From Anaerovoracaceae bacterium (GTDB taxonomy: Bacteria; Bacillota; Clostridia; Peptostreptococcales; Anaerovoracaceae), in the NCBI GenBank assembly GCA_029983755.1, contig JASBYX010000021.1, positions 1 to 28,953 of the forward strand: DNA of 28,953 nt, written 5' to 3'. Each line of letters starts with the position of its first letter. Position 1 is the first letter of the stretch. The translations under genes were made by a program, and so were the position numbers. Below are positions 16,804-26,604 of the stretch, piece by piece. The notes under the pieces were generated by a model, which was not told the origin of the DNA, made no database searches, and saw nothing but the letters and a program-made list of their open reading frames with translations.

Positions 16804-19278
16804 ATGTTAGTTTCTTGGAAATGGCTAAATGATTACATCAAAATAGACGAAAATATAGTAGATTATTGCAATGGAATGATAATGAGCGGCTCGAATTTGG
16901 AAACCTGCCAAAAATTCGGAGAAGGTATCCATGGGGTCGTAATTGGCAAAATAGAAAAAATAGAAAAGCACCCAAATGCGGACAAACTAGTTATATGTCA
17001 GCTTAACGTGGGAAAAGAGGACAGGGTTCAAATAGTAACCGGAGCCAAGAATGCCTTCGAAGGAGCTATAGTACCTGTGGCCCTTGATGGAAGCAAAATA
17101 CCCGGACCTCTTCACGGGCAGCCTAAAACGGAGGATGGTGTCAAGATCAGTGCAGGCGAGCTAAGAGGGGAAAAGTCGTTGGGAATGCTGTGCTCAACAA
17201 CAGAACTTGGATTCGATGACAAGGTGGCACCAATGGCAAGCAGAGAAGGAATATGGATTCTGCCTTCCGAACTCGAGCCAAAGCTAGGCATGGAACTTCC
17301 GGATGCTCTGGATTTATCAGACTACACCATAGACTTTGAGATCACTCCCAACAGACCTGATTGCTTGTCCATGATAGGAATGGCGAGGGAAACTAGGGCA
17401 ACCTTTGGGAACGAACTCAAACTTCCTGAGACAGGCCTCTCAAAAGAAGATCAAAGCCAAAGGGCAGGAGACATTATAAAGGTGGAAGTGAAGGCAGATG
17501 ATTGCCTGAGATATACAGCAAGAGTTATAAAGGATGTGAAAATTGGGGAATCACCTTGGTGGCTACAGCAGAGACTGATGGCGGCCGGGATGAGACCAAT
17601 AAATGTTATAGTGGACATCACAAACTTTGTAATGCTGGAGTACGGACAGCCACTACACGCTTTTGATATAAGAAGTATCGCAGAGCAAAAAATCGTAGTA
17701 GAGCATGCAGATCAGGGAGAGGTTTTCAAGACCCTTGATGGAAAAGAGAGAAAGCTTGATAAAGATATGCTCATGATCAAAGACGGAGAAAAGTCAGTAG
17801 CCATTGCAGGTGTTATGGGAGGTATGAACTCTGAAATAGAAGAAGATACAGAGACTGTAGTACTTGAATCCGCCTGTTTTGATTCTGACAGCGTTAGAGC
17901 TACCTCAAAGAAACTGGGACTTCGAACTGAGGCCTCAGGAAGATACGAAAAGGGAGTAGATCCTAACCTAGCAAAAACCGCAGCAGACAGGTTCTGCTAC
18001 CTTGTGGAAAAACTAGGTGTGGGAACTGTGCTTGCAGGGGCTGTAGATGTGTACAAAGCTCCAAAAGTATCAGAGCCGGTTCTCGTGCGTGCAAAACGCA
18101 TAAACAAGGTTCTCGGAACTAAGATCACTGCAGGAGAGATGGCGGACATATTCCAAACCCTTGAGTGCAAGGTTGACATCACAGATGGAAAGCCGGGAGA
18201 TCTTGATGCAGTTATGACGGTTTATCCCCCAACGGTTAGACAAGACCTGTCCAAGGAAGTGGACTTTGTAGAAGAAGTTGCAAGAATATACGGGTATGAT
18301 AAGCTGCCTATGGAGCTGCCAAAGAGCAATTCCATACCTGAGATGACACAGAGCTGGATCCTCAGAAAAAAGGCAAAGGATGTTTTGACAGCCATTGGAA
18401 TGAATGAGATTCAGACGATTTCTTTTGCTAGCCCAGGAGATCTTGATAAGGTAAATATTCAAGAAGACGCCATAGAGAGAGCCTTCGTGAAGATCATAAA
18501 CCCACTGGGAGAAGACACCTCGATACTGCGAACTATTTTGTTGCCTGACATGATGGAAGTTCTGGCAAGGAATTATTCCAGATCTCAGGATGAAGTTCAG
18601 GCATTTGAAATCGGCACCACCTTCATGAAGAATTTCATCGAAGAGGGTGGACTGCCATATGAGGACTTCAATATATGCCTTGGAGCTTTTGGTGAAAACG
18701 AGGACTTTTTCCTGATGAAAGCAAGGGTTGAGACACTTCTAAGGGAGCTTGGCATCAAAAAACCGATTTTTACAGCTGAAAAAGATTACCCGTCATATCA
18801 TCCGGGCAGATGCGCAAGGGTGTCTGTGCTAGCCGAAAACGGGGAAGAAGTGGAGCTTGCAATAATGGGTCAGGTTCACCCTGATGTGGCGGAAAACTAC
18901 AACATGGATGTTCCGGTTTACGCAGCAGAGCTTATGATGGGACCGATAGAGGAGCTTTCCAACAGAGAGATTTCCTATAAGAGACCGCCTAAGTTCCCGG
19001 GCACTTCAAGGGATATAGCGCTGACAGTTGATGAGGATGTGGCCGCAGGAGAAATCCTCAAAGTCATATATGAGGATGAGGCCGAAATCTTCAAAGGGGC
19101 CAAGATTTTCGACATATACAGAGGCAAGCAGGTAGGAGAGAACAAGAAGAGCGTTGCAATAAGACTGTTTTATGCTCACGACGACAAAACACTGACAGAT
19201 GCTGAGGTGCTTTCGGTGCATCAGGTGATTTTGCAGAGGCTTGCTGATAAGCTACAGGCAATTTTGAGAGAGCAATAA
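16804..19278 (+). CDS. pheT: Phenylalanine--tRNA ligase beta subunit
   Basis: PheT binds tRNA-Phe and carries the editing site of the PheRS tetramer. The 824-residue product is slightly longer than the usual 790-810. It has an N-terminal tRNA-binding (EMAP-like) domain at about residues 40-155 (KHPNADKL and IVTGAKN blocks), then B3/B4 editing and B5 domains. A class II-like core contains the VEEVARIYGYD block, and a C-terminal ferredoxin-like anticodon-binding domain starts near KFPGTSRDIALTV. The ATG at 16804 follows AGGAAGGTGA. It is 29 bases after pheS and almost certainly co-transcribed. Confidence 0.97.
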   Translation: MLVSWKWLNDYIKIDENIVDYCNGMIMSGSNLETCQKFGEGIHGVVIGKIEKIEKHPNADKLVICQLNVGKEDRVQIVTGAKNAFEGAIVPVALDGSKIPGPLHGQPKTEDGVKISAGELRGEKSLGMLCSTTELGFDDKVAPMASREGIWILPSELEPKLGMELPDALDLSDYTIDFEITPNRPDCLSMIGMARETRATFGNELKLPETGLSKEDQSQRAGDIIKVEVKADDCLRYTARVIKDVKIGESPWWLQQRLMAAGMRPINVIVDITNFVMLEYGQPLHAFDIRSIAEQKIVVEHADQGEVFKTLDGKERKLDKDMLMIKDGEKSVAIAGVMGGMNSEIEEDTETVVLESACFDSDSVRATSKKLGLRTEASGRYEKGVDPNLAKTAADRFCYLVEKLGVGTVLAGAVDVYKAPKVSEPVLVRAKRINKVLGTKITAGEMADIFQTLECKVDITDGKPGDLDAVMTVYPPTVRQDLSKEVDFVEEVARIYGYDKLPMELPKSNSIPEMTQSWILRKKAKDVLTAIGMNEIQTISFASPGDLDKVNIQEDAIERAFVKIINPLGEDTSILRTILLPDMMEVLARNYSRSQDEVQAFEIGTTFMKNFIEEGGLPYEDFNICLGAFGENEDFFLMKARVETLLRELGIKKPIFTAEKDYPSYHPGRCARVSVLAENGEEVELAIMGQVHPDVAENYNMDVPVYAAELMMGPIEELSNREISYKRPPKFPGTSRDIALTVDEDVAAGEILKVIYEDEAEIFKGAKIFDIYRGKQVGENKKSVAIRLFYAHDDKTLTDAEVLSVHQVILQRLADKLQAILREQ

Positions 19279-19317
19279 TATATACAGCCGTGGATTGGCG
19301 GAAAGGATGAGGAACCA

Positions 19318-19776
19318 ATGGATAGGAATAGGGTTACTGTTAAGATTTACGGTCAGGAGTACACAGTTGCTGACACTAAGTCCGAGGAGGAAATCAGAGA
19401 ACTGGCAGAATACGTTGACAGTCAGATGAGGAAACTTGCAAGAGCTGCAGGGGACATGTCCGTTGGTAGTGTTGCAGTTTTAACCGCCATGGTTATCGCA
19501 GATGAGCTTTCACAGGCCAAGAAAGATAAGGAAATTGCAGAGCAGGCAAAGGCTCAGTCTGAAAGCGATGCCAAGTACTATCTTAAAATGTGGGATGACT
19601 CTAAGCAGTCATTCCTTCAGTACAAGGACAGCGTGAGCCAGATGGCTGATAAGAGCAAGGTAGACGACAAAGCTCTTGAGGAACTTAAACAGAAATGCAA
19701 AGAGTATGAGAGTACTTGCTTTGACCTTCAGATGGAGAATATTCAGTTGAAGAGTAAGCTGGAGAAGATGCAGTAG
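19318..19776 (+). CDS. zapA: Cell division protein ZapA
   Basis: ZapA is a small cytoplasmic protein that bundles FtsZ filaments. The 152-residue product starts with the conserved block VTVKIYGQEYTV, followed by EEIRELAEYVDSQM and a hydrophobic helix containing VAVLTAMVIADEL. The C-terminal half is a predicted coiled coil rich in K, E and Q (about residues 65-150) and is longer than in proteobacterial ZapA (about 110 residues); long forms occur in Bacillota. GAGGA lies 5 bases before ATG 19318. The location between pheT and mutS2 matches Bacillus. Confidence 0.9.
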   Translation: MDRNRVTVKIYGQEYTVADTKSEEEIRELAEYVDSQMRKLARAAGDMSVGSVAVLTAMVIADELSQAKKDKEIAEQAKAQSESDAKYYLKMWDDSKQSFLQYKDSVSQMADKSKVDDKALEELKQKCKEYESTCFDLQMENIQLKSKLEKMQ

Positions 19777-19793
19777 TTACAGTAATTCTGTAA
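19777..19793 (+). other. Small inverted repeat between zapA and mutS2
   Basis: TTACAG and CTGTAA flank a 5-base TAATT centre directly after the zapA stop codon. The stem is only six pairs and AT-rich with no T run directly after it, so it is not a convincing terminator. It may stabilise an mRNA end or be a chance palindrome. Confidence 0.35.
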
Positions 19794-19822
19794 ACTCCCT
19801 CTCATTTTCATGGGATTAAAGA

Positions 19823-22258
19823 ATGAATCAAAAGGCACTTAAGGTTTTAGAATACAGCAAAATAAAGGCGTTATGGGCAGAACAGGCTGTATCCCCCATG
19901 TGTAAGGAGAAAATCATGGGGATGGAGCCTTATTTGGATGCCTTTGTTATAAGAGATGAGTTAAGGTCAACCACCGAAGGGGTTGACCTTATTGTGAATA
20001 AGGGGCCATTACCTATATACAGCATATACGATATAGAGAAACTCATCGAACTTGCGGCAAAGGGTGGCACCCTGTCAATGAAAAACTTAATACATATATC
20101 GTACAATTTAAAGACCTGCAGTAGAGTAAAGACTTTTTTGAAAGGTGATCTGCCGCCTGTTCCCGGCATCATTGCTATGGCAAGTGTACTTGATCCCCTG
20201 GAAAACATTTCGGGAGAAATCGACAGGTGCATTTTATCAGAAGATGAGATGTCAGATAATGCCTCTTCTGAACTTGCACGATTGAGGCGTGAACTTGTAA
20301 GGACGGGAGAAGAGATAAAGGCAAAGCTGGCTAAGATGGCAACATCAGAGGCCAACAGGTCCATCCTTCAAGAAGGTATAGTAACAATGAGGGATGGCAG
20401 ATATGTGCTTCCCGTTAAATCGGAGCAAGCCTATAAAGTTCCCGGCATGGTTCATGACAGATCTAAGGGTGGCAAAACCCTGTTTATTGAACCTCAGATC
20501 ATCGTGAATCTGAACAATAGATTGAGACAGCTCAAACTTGATGAAGAGGTAGAAATAGCAAGGATATTAGAAGAACTGTCCGGCAGGGTTGCAGGATCTT
20601 CTCGGATAATATCAAACAACCAAAAAATCCTTGTGGACATGGACTACATAATGTCCAAATCCAAATTATCGTTGGAAATGGAAGGAAGCGAACCTGAGCT
20701 CATCAGTGATTTTGGAGAAGACATATATTCACAAGAAGGTGGATGGGCGTCTGGAGAAATCTCAATAGTTAAGGGTAGACATCCACTTCTGGACAAGAAG
20801 ACGGTGGTTCCCACAACGGTTTCAGTGGGAAAAGACTATAGAACTCTCATAGTCACAGGACCAAACACAGGAGGTAAGACGGTAACTCTAAAGACGGTGG
20901 GACTGTTTGCGCTGATGGTACAATCAGGACTTCACATACCAGCTCAGTCAACAAGCAGATTTCCTGTTTTTCACGATATATTCGCAGATATTGGAGACGA
21001 GCAGAGCATAGAACAAAGCCTTTCAACTTTTTCTTCCCACATGAAGAACATTGTTGAAATAGTAAGCAAAGCAGGTGAAAAATCCCTTGTCCTCCTTGAC
21101 GAATTGGGAGCAGGAACTGATCCTACAGAGGGAGCAGCCCTGGCTATATCAATAATAGAGGCTCTCAGACGGACGGGGGCATTGGTCCTTGCAACCACTC
21201 ACTACAGTGAGATCAAAAAATATGCAATCTCAACTGACGGCGTGGAAAATGCCTCTATGGAATTCGATATAGATACCTTGAGCCCAACCTACAGATTGAT
21301 AGTTGGCATACCGGGAAAATCGAAAGCCTTCGAAATCAGCAGGAAGCTAGGACTTTCCGGTGAAATCATCGAAAGAGCCGAAGAGCTTGTGAACACCGAC
21401 GACATCAAATTTGAAGATCTTCTTGGAAGCCTTGAGGAGAGCCGAAAGAAGGCGGAAGATGAACGAGACGAGGCGATAATGATAAATATCGCCATGAAGA
21501 AGAAGCAGGCTAAGATAGACGAAGCCTTTGATAAGGTTGAAGAGCGGAGAGCCAAAATTTTGGCCGATGCTAAGGCTGAGGCTAGAGAGATAATCCAGTC
21601 CGCTAGGAAAACTTCCAAAGATGTTCAAAGGGAACTGAATAAGCTAAGTGCAAATCAGAGCCTAGGCGAGAGGAACAAAATAATACAAGAAGGCCGGCGT
21701 CGTCTTGGGGTTGCAGAGAAAGCACTGCAAAGCCCCCTAGTCCGGAAAGTAAATACGGATCCCGTTTCAGCTGATGAGCTAAGAGAGGGTATGCGAGTCA
21801 AACTCTTGACCATGGATCAAAACGGTACGGTTGTAGGACTGCCGGACAACAAAGGTGAACTCCTCGTGCAGATAGGAGCAATCAAGGTTAAGGCAAAACT
21901 TTCAGATATCGCCATAGTGGTGGACGGTTCTGAACCTAAGGCAAAGGTTAAGGAGAAGTTTGGTGGTAGTAAAACCAAAACTTCAATATACCGATCAAAG
22001 GCCATGACTGTTACACCAAAGGTTGATGTTCGGGGTATGAACCTAGAAGAAGCCCTTATGAAGGTTGAAAAACACATAGACGATGCATACATAGCCGGAC
22101 TTGACAAAACAACCGTAGTGCACGGACGGGGTGAAGGTATTTTGAGAGAGGGTATAAGGAAGATGCTCAGAAGAAACAAACATGTTGAATCCTTTGAGAA
22201 ACCCCCATATAATGAAGGTGGCGAAGGTGCCACGATTGTGATATTAAGGAGAATGTAG
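19823..22258 (+). CDS. mutS2: Endonuclease MutS2 (RqcU)
   Basis: MutS2 is a MutS-like ATPase with a C-terminal Smr nuclease domain. It is linked to suppression of recombination and, in Bacillus, to splitting collided ribosomes (RqcU). The 811-residue product has the MutS core and clamp. Walker A GPNTGGKT lies at residues 346-353, a LLDELGAGTDP Walker B/signature region follows, and then an ATTHYSEIK switch. A long coiled coil occupies roughly residues 520-640, and the Smr domain from about 733 carries VDVRGMN and the VHGRGEGILREGI block. It lacks the MutS mismatch-recognition domain, as expected. The site before ATG 19823 is a weak GGGA. Its end carries the RBS for argS. Confidence 0.96.
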   Translation: MNQKALKVLEYSKIKALWAEQAVSPMCKEKIMGMEPYLDAFVIRDELRSTTEGVDLIVNKGPLPIYSIYDIEKLIELAAKGGTLSMKNLIHISYNLKTCSRVKTFLKGDLPPVPGIIAMASVLDPLENISGEIDRCILSEDEMSDNASSELARLRRELVRTGEEIKAKLAKMATSEANRSILQEGIVTMRDGRYVLPVKSEQAYKVPGMVHDRSKGGKTLFIEPQIIVNLNNRLRQLKLDEEVEIARILEELSGRVAGSSRIISNNQKILVDMDYIMSKSKLSLEMEGSEPELISDFGEDIYSQEGGWASGEISIVKGRHPLLDKKTVVPTTVSVGKDYRTLIVTGPNTGGKTVTLKTVGLFALMVQSGLHIPAQSTSRFPVFHDIFADIGDEQSIEQSLSTFSSHMKNIVEIVSKAGEKSLVLLDELGAGTDPTEGAALAISIIEALRRTGALVLATTHYSEIKKYAISTDGVENASMEFDIDTLSPTYRLIVGIPGKSKAFEISRKLGLSGEIIERAEELVNTDDIKFEDLLGSLEESRKKAEDERDEAIMINIAMKKKQAKIDEAFDKVEERRAKILADAKAEAREIIQSARKTSKDVQRELNKLSANQSLGERNKIIQEGRRRLGVAEKALQSPLVRKVNTDPVSADELREGMRVKLLTMDQNGTVVGLPDNKGELLVQIGAIKVKAKLSDIAIVVDGSEPKAKVKEKFGGSKTKTSIYRSKAMTVTPKVDVRGMNLEEALMKVEKHIDDAYIAGLDKTTVVHGRGEGILREGIRKMLRRNKHVESFEKPPYNEGGEGATIVILRRM

Positions 22259-22260
22259 AT

Positions 22261-23967
22261 ATGATTAATTACAAAGTAGAAATCGCGAAACTGCTCAGCG
22301 AAATAATCGAAGGTTTATCTCAGGAAGAAATTTTGGCGATGCTTGAGGTTCCGGCAAATGAGGACATGGGGGATTATGCCCTTCCGTGCTTCAAACTTGC
22401 AAAAGTTATGAGAAAGGCACCACCTCTGATAGCTAAGGGAATAGCTGAGAAACTTTCCGAGAATGAGATGTTTGAGAAAGTTGAACAGGTCAACGCATAT
22501 GTCAACATGTTTTTGTCCAAAAAGGATGTGGTTTCTCATGTGGTAGGCGAAATCTTAGAAAAGGGCGGAGACTTTGCAAACTCTAACGAGGGTGAGGGAA
22601 AGACCGTAATCGTAGAGTTTTCTTCTCCTAATATCGCCAAGCCTTTCCACATAGGCCATATCAGATCAACGGTAATCGGAAACTCCATAAACCTGATATA
22701 CAGGGCGCTAGGCTATAAGGTTGTAAGATTCAACCACCTAGGTGACTATGGAACGCAGTTCGGTAAGATGATAGTAGCATACAGGCATTGGGGGAATGAG
22801 GAAGATGTAAAGGCTGAGCCAATCAAGACACTTCTCCACTACTATACCAAGTTCCACGAGGAGGCCGAAAAGGATCCAAGCCTTGATGATGAGGCAAGGG
22901 CCACATTTACAAAGCTGGAGCAGGGAAATCCTGAGGAGGTGAAGCTCTGGCAGTGGTTCAGGGACGAGTCACTGAAGGAATTCAACAGGGTATATGACAT
23001 GCTAGGGATAGAGTTCGATTCCTACAAGGGTGAAAGCTTCTATTCGGACAAGATGCCAAGGTTTGTAACCATGCTCAAGGAGAAAGGACTTCTTGAGGAA
23101 TCCCAAGGTGCAAACATTGTGAACCTTGAGGACAAAGGTCTAGGGGTTGCCCTGATCACCAAAAGTGATGGATCGACTTTGTACATAACCCGTGACATAG
23201 CAGCGGCTGTGTACAGAAAAGAAACATACGATTTCTATAAGAATATCTACGTTGTGGCATCTCAGCAGAATCTACACTTCCAGCAGTGGATCGAAATCAT
23301 TGAAATGCTTGGCTTCGAGTGGGCTAGGGACTGCGTTCACGTACCTTTTGGGCTTGTCAGCCTTGAGGACGGTACCATGTCAACCAGAGAGGGCAGAGTC
23401 GTATTCTTAGAGGATGTTTTGAACAAGTCCGTTGAAAAGACAAAGGAAATAATCGCTGAGAAAAATCCGGAAGGCTTGGATATTGATAAGATTGCAAAGG
23501 ATGTTGGAATCGGCGCTGTGGTATTCCAAGAACTATCAAATAACAGAATCAAGGACTATGTTTTCAGCTGGGACAAGGTTCTAAACTTTGATGGAGAGAC
23601 CGGTCCATATGTTCAGTACACCCACGCACGAGCATGCTCACTTCTCAGAAAAGCCGAAGTGGCAGATGGCTATTTTGTTGATGTGGACTACGGAAAGCTG
23701 ACAGGGGATGCCTCCTTCAGACTTGTGAAGCTTCTCTATCAATTTCCGGAAATCGTTGCAGATGCCGGGGCAAAGTACGAACCGTCCATAGTTACAAGAC
23801 ACATTGTTGACATCGCTCAGGCCTTCAACAGATTTTATCACGATGAGCACATTCTTGTTGATGATGAGGCTGAGAAAAAGGCTAAGCTTGCTCTTGTTTA
23901 TGCAACAAAAGAGTCAATTGCCAAGGGGCTGTCTCTCCTTGGAATTGTCGCACCTGAGAAGATGTAG
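22261..23967 (+). CDS. argS: Arginine--tRNA ligase
   Basis: ArgS charges tRNA-Arg. The 568-residue product has the N-terminal Add1 tRNA-binding domain (with NEDMGDYALPCF), then the class I catalytic core with the HIGH signature H130-I-G-H133 inside SSPNIAKPFHIGHIRST. An MSTREG segment stands in place of a canonical KMSKS, as in many ArgRS. The C-terminal DALR anticodon-binding domain includes VQYTHARACSLLRKA. ATG 22261 lies only 2 bases after the mutS2 stop, with AAGGAGA inside the mutS2 end, so translation is probably coupled. The next gene starts at once. Confidence 0.97.
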   Translation: MINYKVEIAKLLSEIIEGLSQEEILAMLEVPANEDMGDYALPCFKLAKVMRKAPPLIAKGIAEKLSENEMFEKVEQVNAYVNMFLSKKDVVSHVVGEILEKGGDFANSNEGEGKTVIVEFSSPNIAKPFHIGHIRSTVIGNSINLIYRALGYKVVRFNHLGDYGTQFGKMIVAYRHWGNEEDVKAEPIKTLLHYYTKFHEEAEKDPSLDDEARATFTKLEQGNPEEVKLWQWFRDESLKEFNRVYDMLGIEFDSYKGESFYSDKMPRFVTMLKEKGLLEESQGANIVNLEDKGLGVALITKSDGSTLYITRDIAAAVYRKETYDFYKNIYVVASQQNLHFQQWIEIIEMLGFEWARDCVHVPFGLVSLEDGTMSTREGRVVFLEDVLNKSVEKTKEIIAEKNPEGLDIDKIAKDVGIGAVVFQELSNNRIKDYVFSWDKVLNFDGETGPYVQYTHARACSLLRKAEVADGYFVDVDYGKLTGDASFRLVKLLYQFPEIVADAGAKYEPSIVTRHIVDIAQAFNRFYHDEHILVDDEAEKKAKLALVYATKESIAKGLSLLGIVAPEKM

Positions 23968-23976
23968 GTGTATCAA

Positions 23977-24849
23977 ATGAGATATGAAGGAAGTATTTAT
24001 AGGCCTCCAAGCGAGGCCTACAGCCTTCTCATACAGGTGACAATCGGCTGCTCCCACAACACATGTACCTTTTGCACCATGTTCAAGGATAAGAGGTTTA
24101 GGGTGAGACCCATAGACGAGGTTCTGGAAGATCTTGAGATGGCAAGGAGGGCTTATCCTCGTGTGGAGAAAATTTTCCTCTGCGATGGAGATGCTCTATG
24201 TCTTTCAAATGAAAAGCTCATGGTTATACTGGACAGGATCAGAGAGCTTTTTCCTGAGTGCAAGAGGGTTGCAGTGTACGGTACTGCCAAGGACATTAAT
24301 AGGAAAAGTGATGATGATCTCAGGGAGCTTCTTAAATGCGGAATGAAGATGATATACATGGGTGCAGAATCCGGGAGCCAGAAAGTCCTAGATGCAATTC
24401 ACAAGGATGTCACCTGTGAGGAGCAGATTGAAGCTGTGAAAAAAGCCGAGAGTTCAGGAATTCTCACATCAGTGACATTTATTTCAGGACTTGCAGGCCT
24501 TGAAGGATGGGAAGATCACGCTGTGAGCACAGGAAAGATGATTACGGAGATGAACGCATCCTATGTGAGTCTACTTACCCTAATGCTTGATCCGGCAGCC
24601 CCTATAATGAGGGACATAGAGTCCGGGAAGATGACCCTTTTGACACCGGAGCAGGTTGTAGGAGAAACATACCTGATGATTGAAAATGCAAAGCCGAAGA
24701 AATCCTGCGTTTTCAGATCGAATCATGCTTCAAACTATATTTCCCTGAAGGGGAATCTGCCTGAGGACAGGGAGAGAATGCTCGCCCAGCTCAAGGTGGC
24801 AATGGAGAATACAGGGCTTTTAAAAGATGAGAGATTCAGAATGCTCTAG
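23977..24849 (+). CDS. Radical SAM protein of unknown function
   Basis: The roughly 290-residue product is a radical SAM enzyme, judged by the N-terminal cluster motif C25-x4-C30-x2-C33 within IGCSHNTCTFC, a FLCDGDAL strand, a GAESGSQKVLDAI block and an FISGLAG block. The cysteine spacing is CX4CX2C rather than the common CX3CX2C. No cobalamin-binding or extra cluster domain is visible. Similar stand-alone proteins beginning with RPPSEAYSLL are, to my knowledge, common in anaerobic Bacillota and uncharacterised (COG1032-like). ATG 23977 has AGGTG 6 bases upstream; a GTG at 23968 is directly adjacent to the argS stop and is an alternative. The operon context gives no substrate. Confidence 0.82.
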   Translation: MRYEGSIYRPPSEAYSLLIQVTIGCSHNTCTFCTMFKDKRFRVRPIDEVLEDLEMARRAYPRVEKIFLCDGDALCLSNEKLMVILDRIRELFPECKRVAVYGTAKDINRKSDDDLRELLKCGMKMIYMGAESGSQKVLDAIHKDVTCEEQIEAVKKAESSGILTSVTFISGLAGLEGWEDHAVSTGKMITEMNASYVSLLTLMLDPAAPIMRDIESGKMTLLTPEQVVGETYLMIENAKPKKSCVFRSNHASNYISLKGNLPEDRERMLAQLKVAMENTGLLKDERFRML

Positions 24850-24876
24850 ACAACAAAACAATCAAAGGAGATAAAC

Positions 24877-25953
24877 TTGGATAACCAGATTAACGATAGA
24901 ATCGGACAGTTTCTGATAGGACACCTGCAGAATTATCTATTTGACGAATTGTCAGATAATTTTCTCGAAAAAAACGGTTTTGCAGGGATACTTTCCGGAG
25001 TGCCTGTCCCTGTCCGAAAGGACGACATGATAGACCTATCCATCAAGAAGCTATGCATAAACATGGCCTTTGTAATGGGTTGCGATGTGAATTTTAAGTA
25101 CAGGGATAACTATGTGAGTTTCATACTGAAAAACTACGGCCCTGATTTCGGAAGGTATCTGCTTCAGGAGGGTATCGATGGGGCTGCTAAGAACGACTAC
25201 GACTTTGCCTGCATAATGTTCAGAGGGGCGCTTCTTCTGGATCCTGAAAATGTTGACGCCATATACTGTTATGGAAGAGCATGCTCTGATGCCTATGCTC
25301 AGGGGGGAAGTGAGGACTTCGTAGGTGCATTCAAGGCAGAAGCCATTGAAGCCTTCGAAAAAACCACTTTAAAGAGGCCGGATTTTCGGGAAGCGTACTA
25401 TTACCTTGCCTACGCATATATGAACCTGGGTCTTTACATTAAGGCGAAACTGACCTTCGAGGAGTTCAAGACTCTAACAGAAAAAGCCCTTGATGGAATT
25501 GGACTTGGAGCATCTAATGAGAATCCTGATGACCTTCACAAAGCTTTGAGAGAAGCAGATGAGTGGATCAAGAAACTAAGAGACCCTGTACGTATTGAAG
25601 AAGGCTACAATATGGTAATCTCCGGAAGATATCAGGAGGGAATCGAAATCCTTTCCCAGTATACTGACAGAGAAGAATTCAACACATTTTGGCCTATGTG
25701 GTACTACCTTGGACTTGCCTACAGAGAGGTTGGCATGCCTGAGATGGCGGAAGCCGCATTCATTTCCGTACTTAAGTATTCACCCTCAAACATAGATGCT
25801 ATGGAAGAACTAATAGATGTATACGAAGTGATGGGAAGGGAAGACATGGCTGAAAAGTATGTCAACAAAATAGCTTTGGTCCGGGAGAACGCTGAAAAGG
25901 ACAGGCGTGAGGCGGACCTTCTTGACACTTCAGAAGATGATACTTTAAGTTAA
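24877..25953 (+). CDS. Tetratricopeptide repeat protein, function unknown
   Basis: The 358-residue product is soluble, with no signal peptide or membrane helix. An N-terminal region of about 100 residues has no motif I recognise. TPR-like helix pairs follow at about residues 103-136, 155-188, 245-278 and 282-320, including MFRGALLLDPENVDAIYCYG and AEAAFISVLKYSPSNIDAME. The C-terminus is charged and acidic. It probably acts as a protein-interaction scaffold. The start is TTG 24877, six bases after a perfect AAAGGAG; no ATG is better placed. It lies between the radical SAM gene and gmk on the same strand, so co-expression is likely, but the function cannot be inferred. Confidence 0.8.
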   Translation: MDNQINDRIGQFLIGHLQNYLFDELSDNFLEKNGFAGILSGVPVPVRKDDMIDLSIKKLCINMAFVMGCDVNFKYRDNYVSFILKNYGPDFGRYLLQEGIDGAAKNDYDFACIMFRGALLLDPENVDAIYCYGRACSDAYAQGGSEDFVGAFKAEAIEAFEKTTLKRPDFREAYYYLAYAYMNLGLYIKAKLTFEEFKTLTEKALDGIGLGASNENPDDLHKALREADEWIKKLRDPVRIEEGYNMVISGRYQEGIEILSQYTDREEFNTFWPMWYYLGLAYREVGMPEMAEAAFISVLKYSPSNIDAMEELIDVYEVMGREDMAEKYVNKIALVRENAEKDRREADLLDTSEDDTLS

Positions 25954-25982
25954 TATTGAAATTCTATGGTAGAGGAGTTATA

Positions 25983-26603
25983 ATGGAAGAAATTTCAAGT
26001 AAGGGAAAGCTTTTTGTGATTTCCGGTCCATCAGGAGCCGGGAAGGGTACCATAATCAAGGAGCTTATCAGTCAGATAAATGTCAAGTTATCTGTATCGG
26101 CAACCACCAGAAAGCCAAGACCGGGAGAAATCCACGGGCAGAGCTACTATTTTGTTGAGCCTGAAAAGTTCCAAGATATGATCAAACAAGGAGAATTTCT
26201 GGAGTACGCCAGGGTGTATGAGAATTTCTACGGAACACCTAAGACGAAGGTTTTGGAACAGCTTGACGAGGGGTACGATGTGATCCTTGAAATAGATATT
26301 CAGGGAGCTATGAAGGTCAAGGAAGTTTTTCCAAAGGCTGTTTTTATTTTCATTTTGCCGCCTTCTATGGCTGAGCTCAGGAGGAGGATTACCGGAAGGG
26401 GATCGGAAACCAAGGAGGTCATTGACCTGAGGATGAGCAAAACTCTCGGTGAAATTGCTTATGTTGATCAATACGATTACTGTGTGATAAATGGACAGAT
26501 TCAAGAGGCCGTGGACAGGGTGAAGGCGATCATCATTGCTGAACACTCTAAGGTTTCTTCGGACATTCAGGGGATACTGGACGAATTTGAGGAGGAGAAT
26601 TAA
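25983..26603 (+). CDS. gmk: Guanylate kinase
   Basis: Gmk phosphorylates GMP to GDP with ATP, a step in GTP and (p)ppGpp metabolism. The 206-residue product has the P-loop GPSGAGKGT (residues 15-23, K21), the TTRKPRPGE GMP-binding block, and a FLEYARVYENFYGTP block. A LEIDIQGA Walker B-like segment and a lid containing RRRITGRGSE follow. ATG 25983 has AGAGGAG 7 bases upstream; a TTG at 25956 in frame would add nine atypical residues. Its last codons contain GGAGGAG, which serves rpoZ. The usual partner remA is not next to it here. Confidence 0.97.
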   Translation: MEEISSKGKLFVISGPSGAGKGTIIKELISQINVKLSVSATTRKPRPGEIHGQSYYFVEPEKFQDMIKQGEFLEYARVYENFYGTPKTKVLEQLDEGYDVILEIDIQGAMKVKEVFPKAVFIFILPPSMAELRRRITGRGSETKEVIDLRMSKTLGEIAYVDQYDYCVINGQIQEAVDRVKAIIIAEHSKVSSDIQGILDEFEEEN

Positions 26604-26604
26604 A

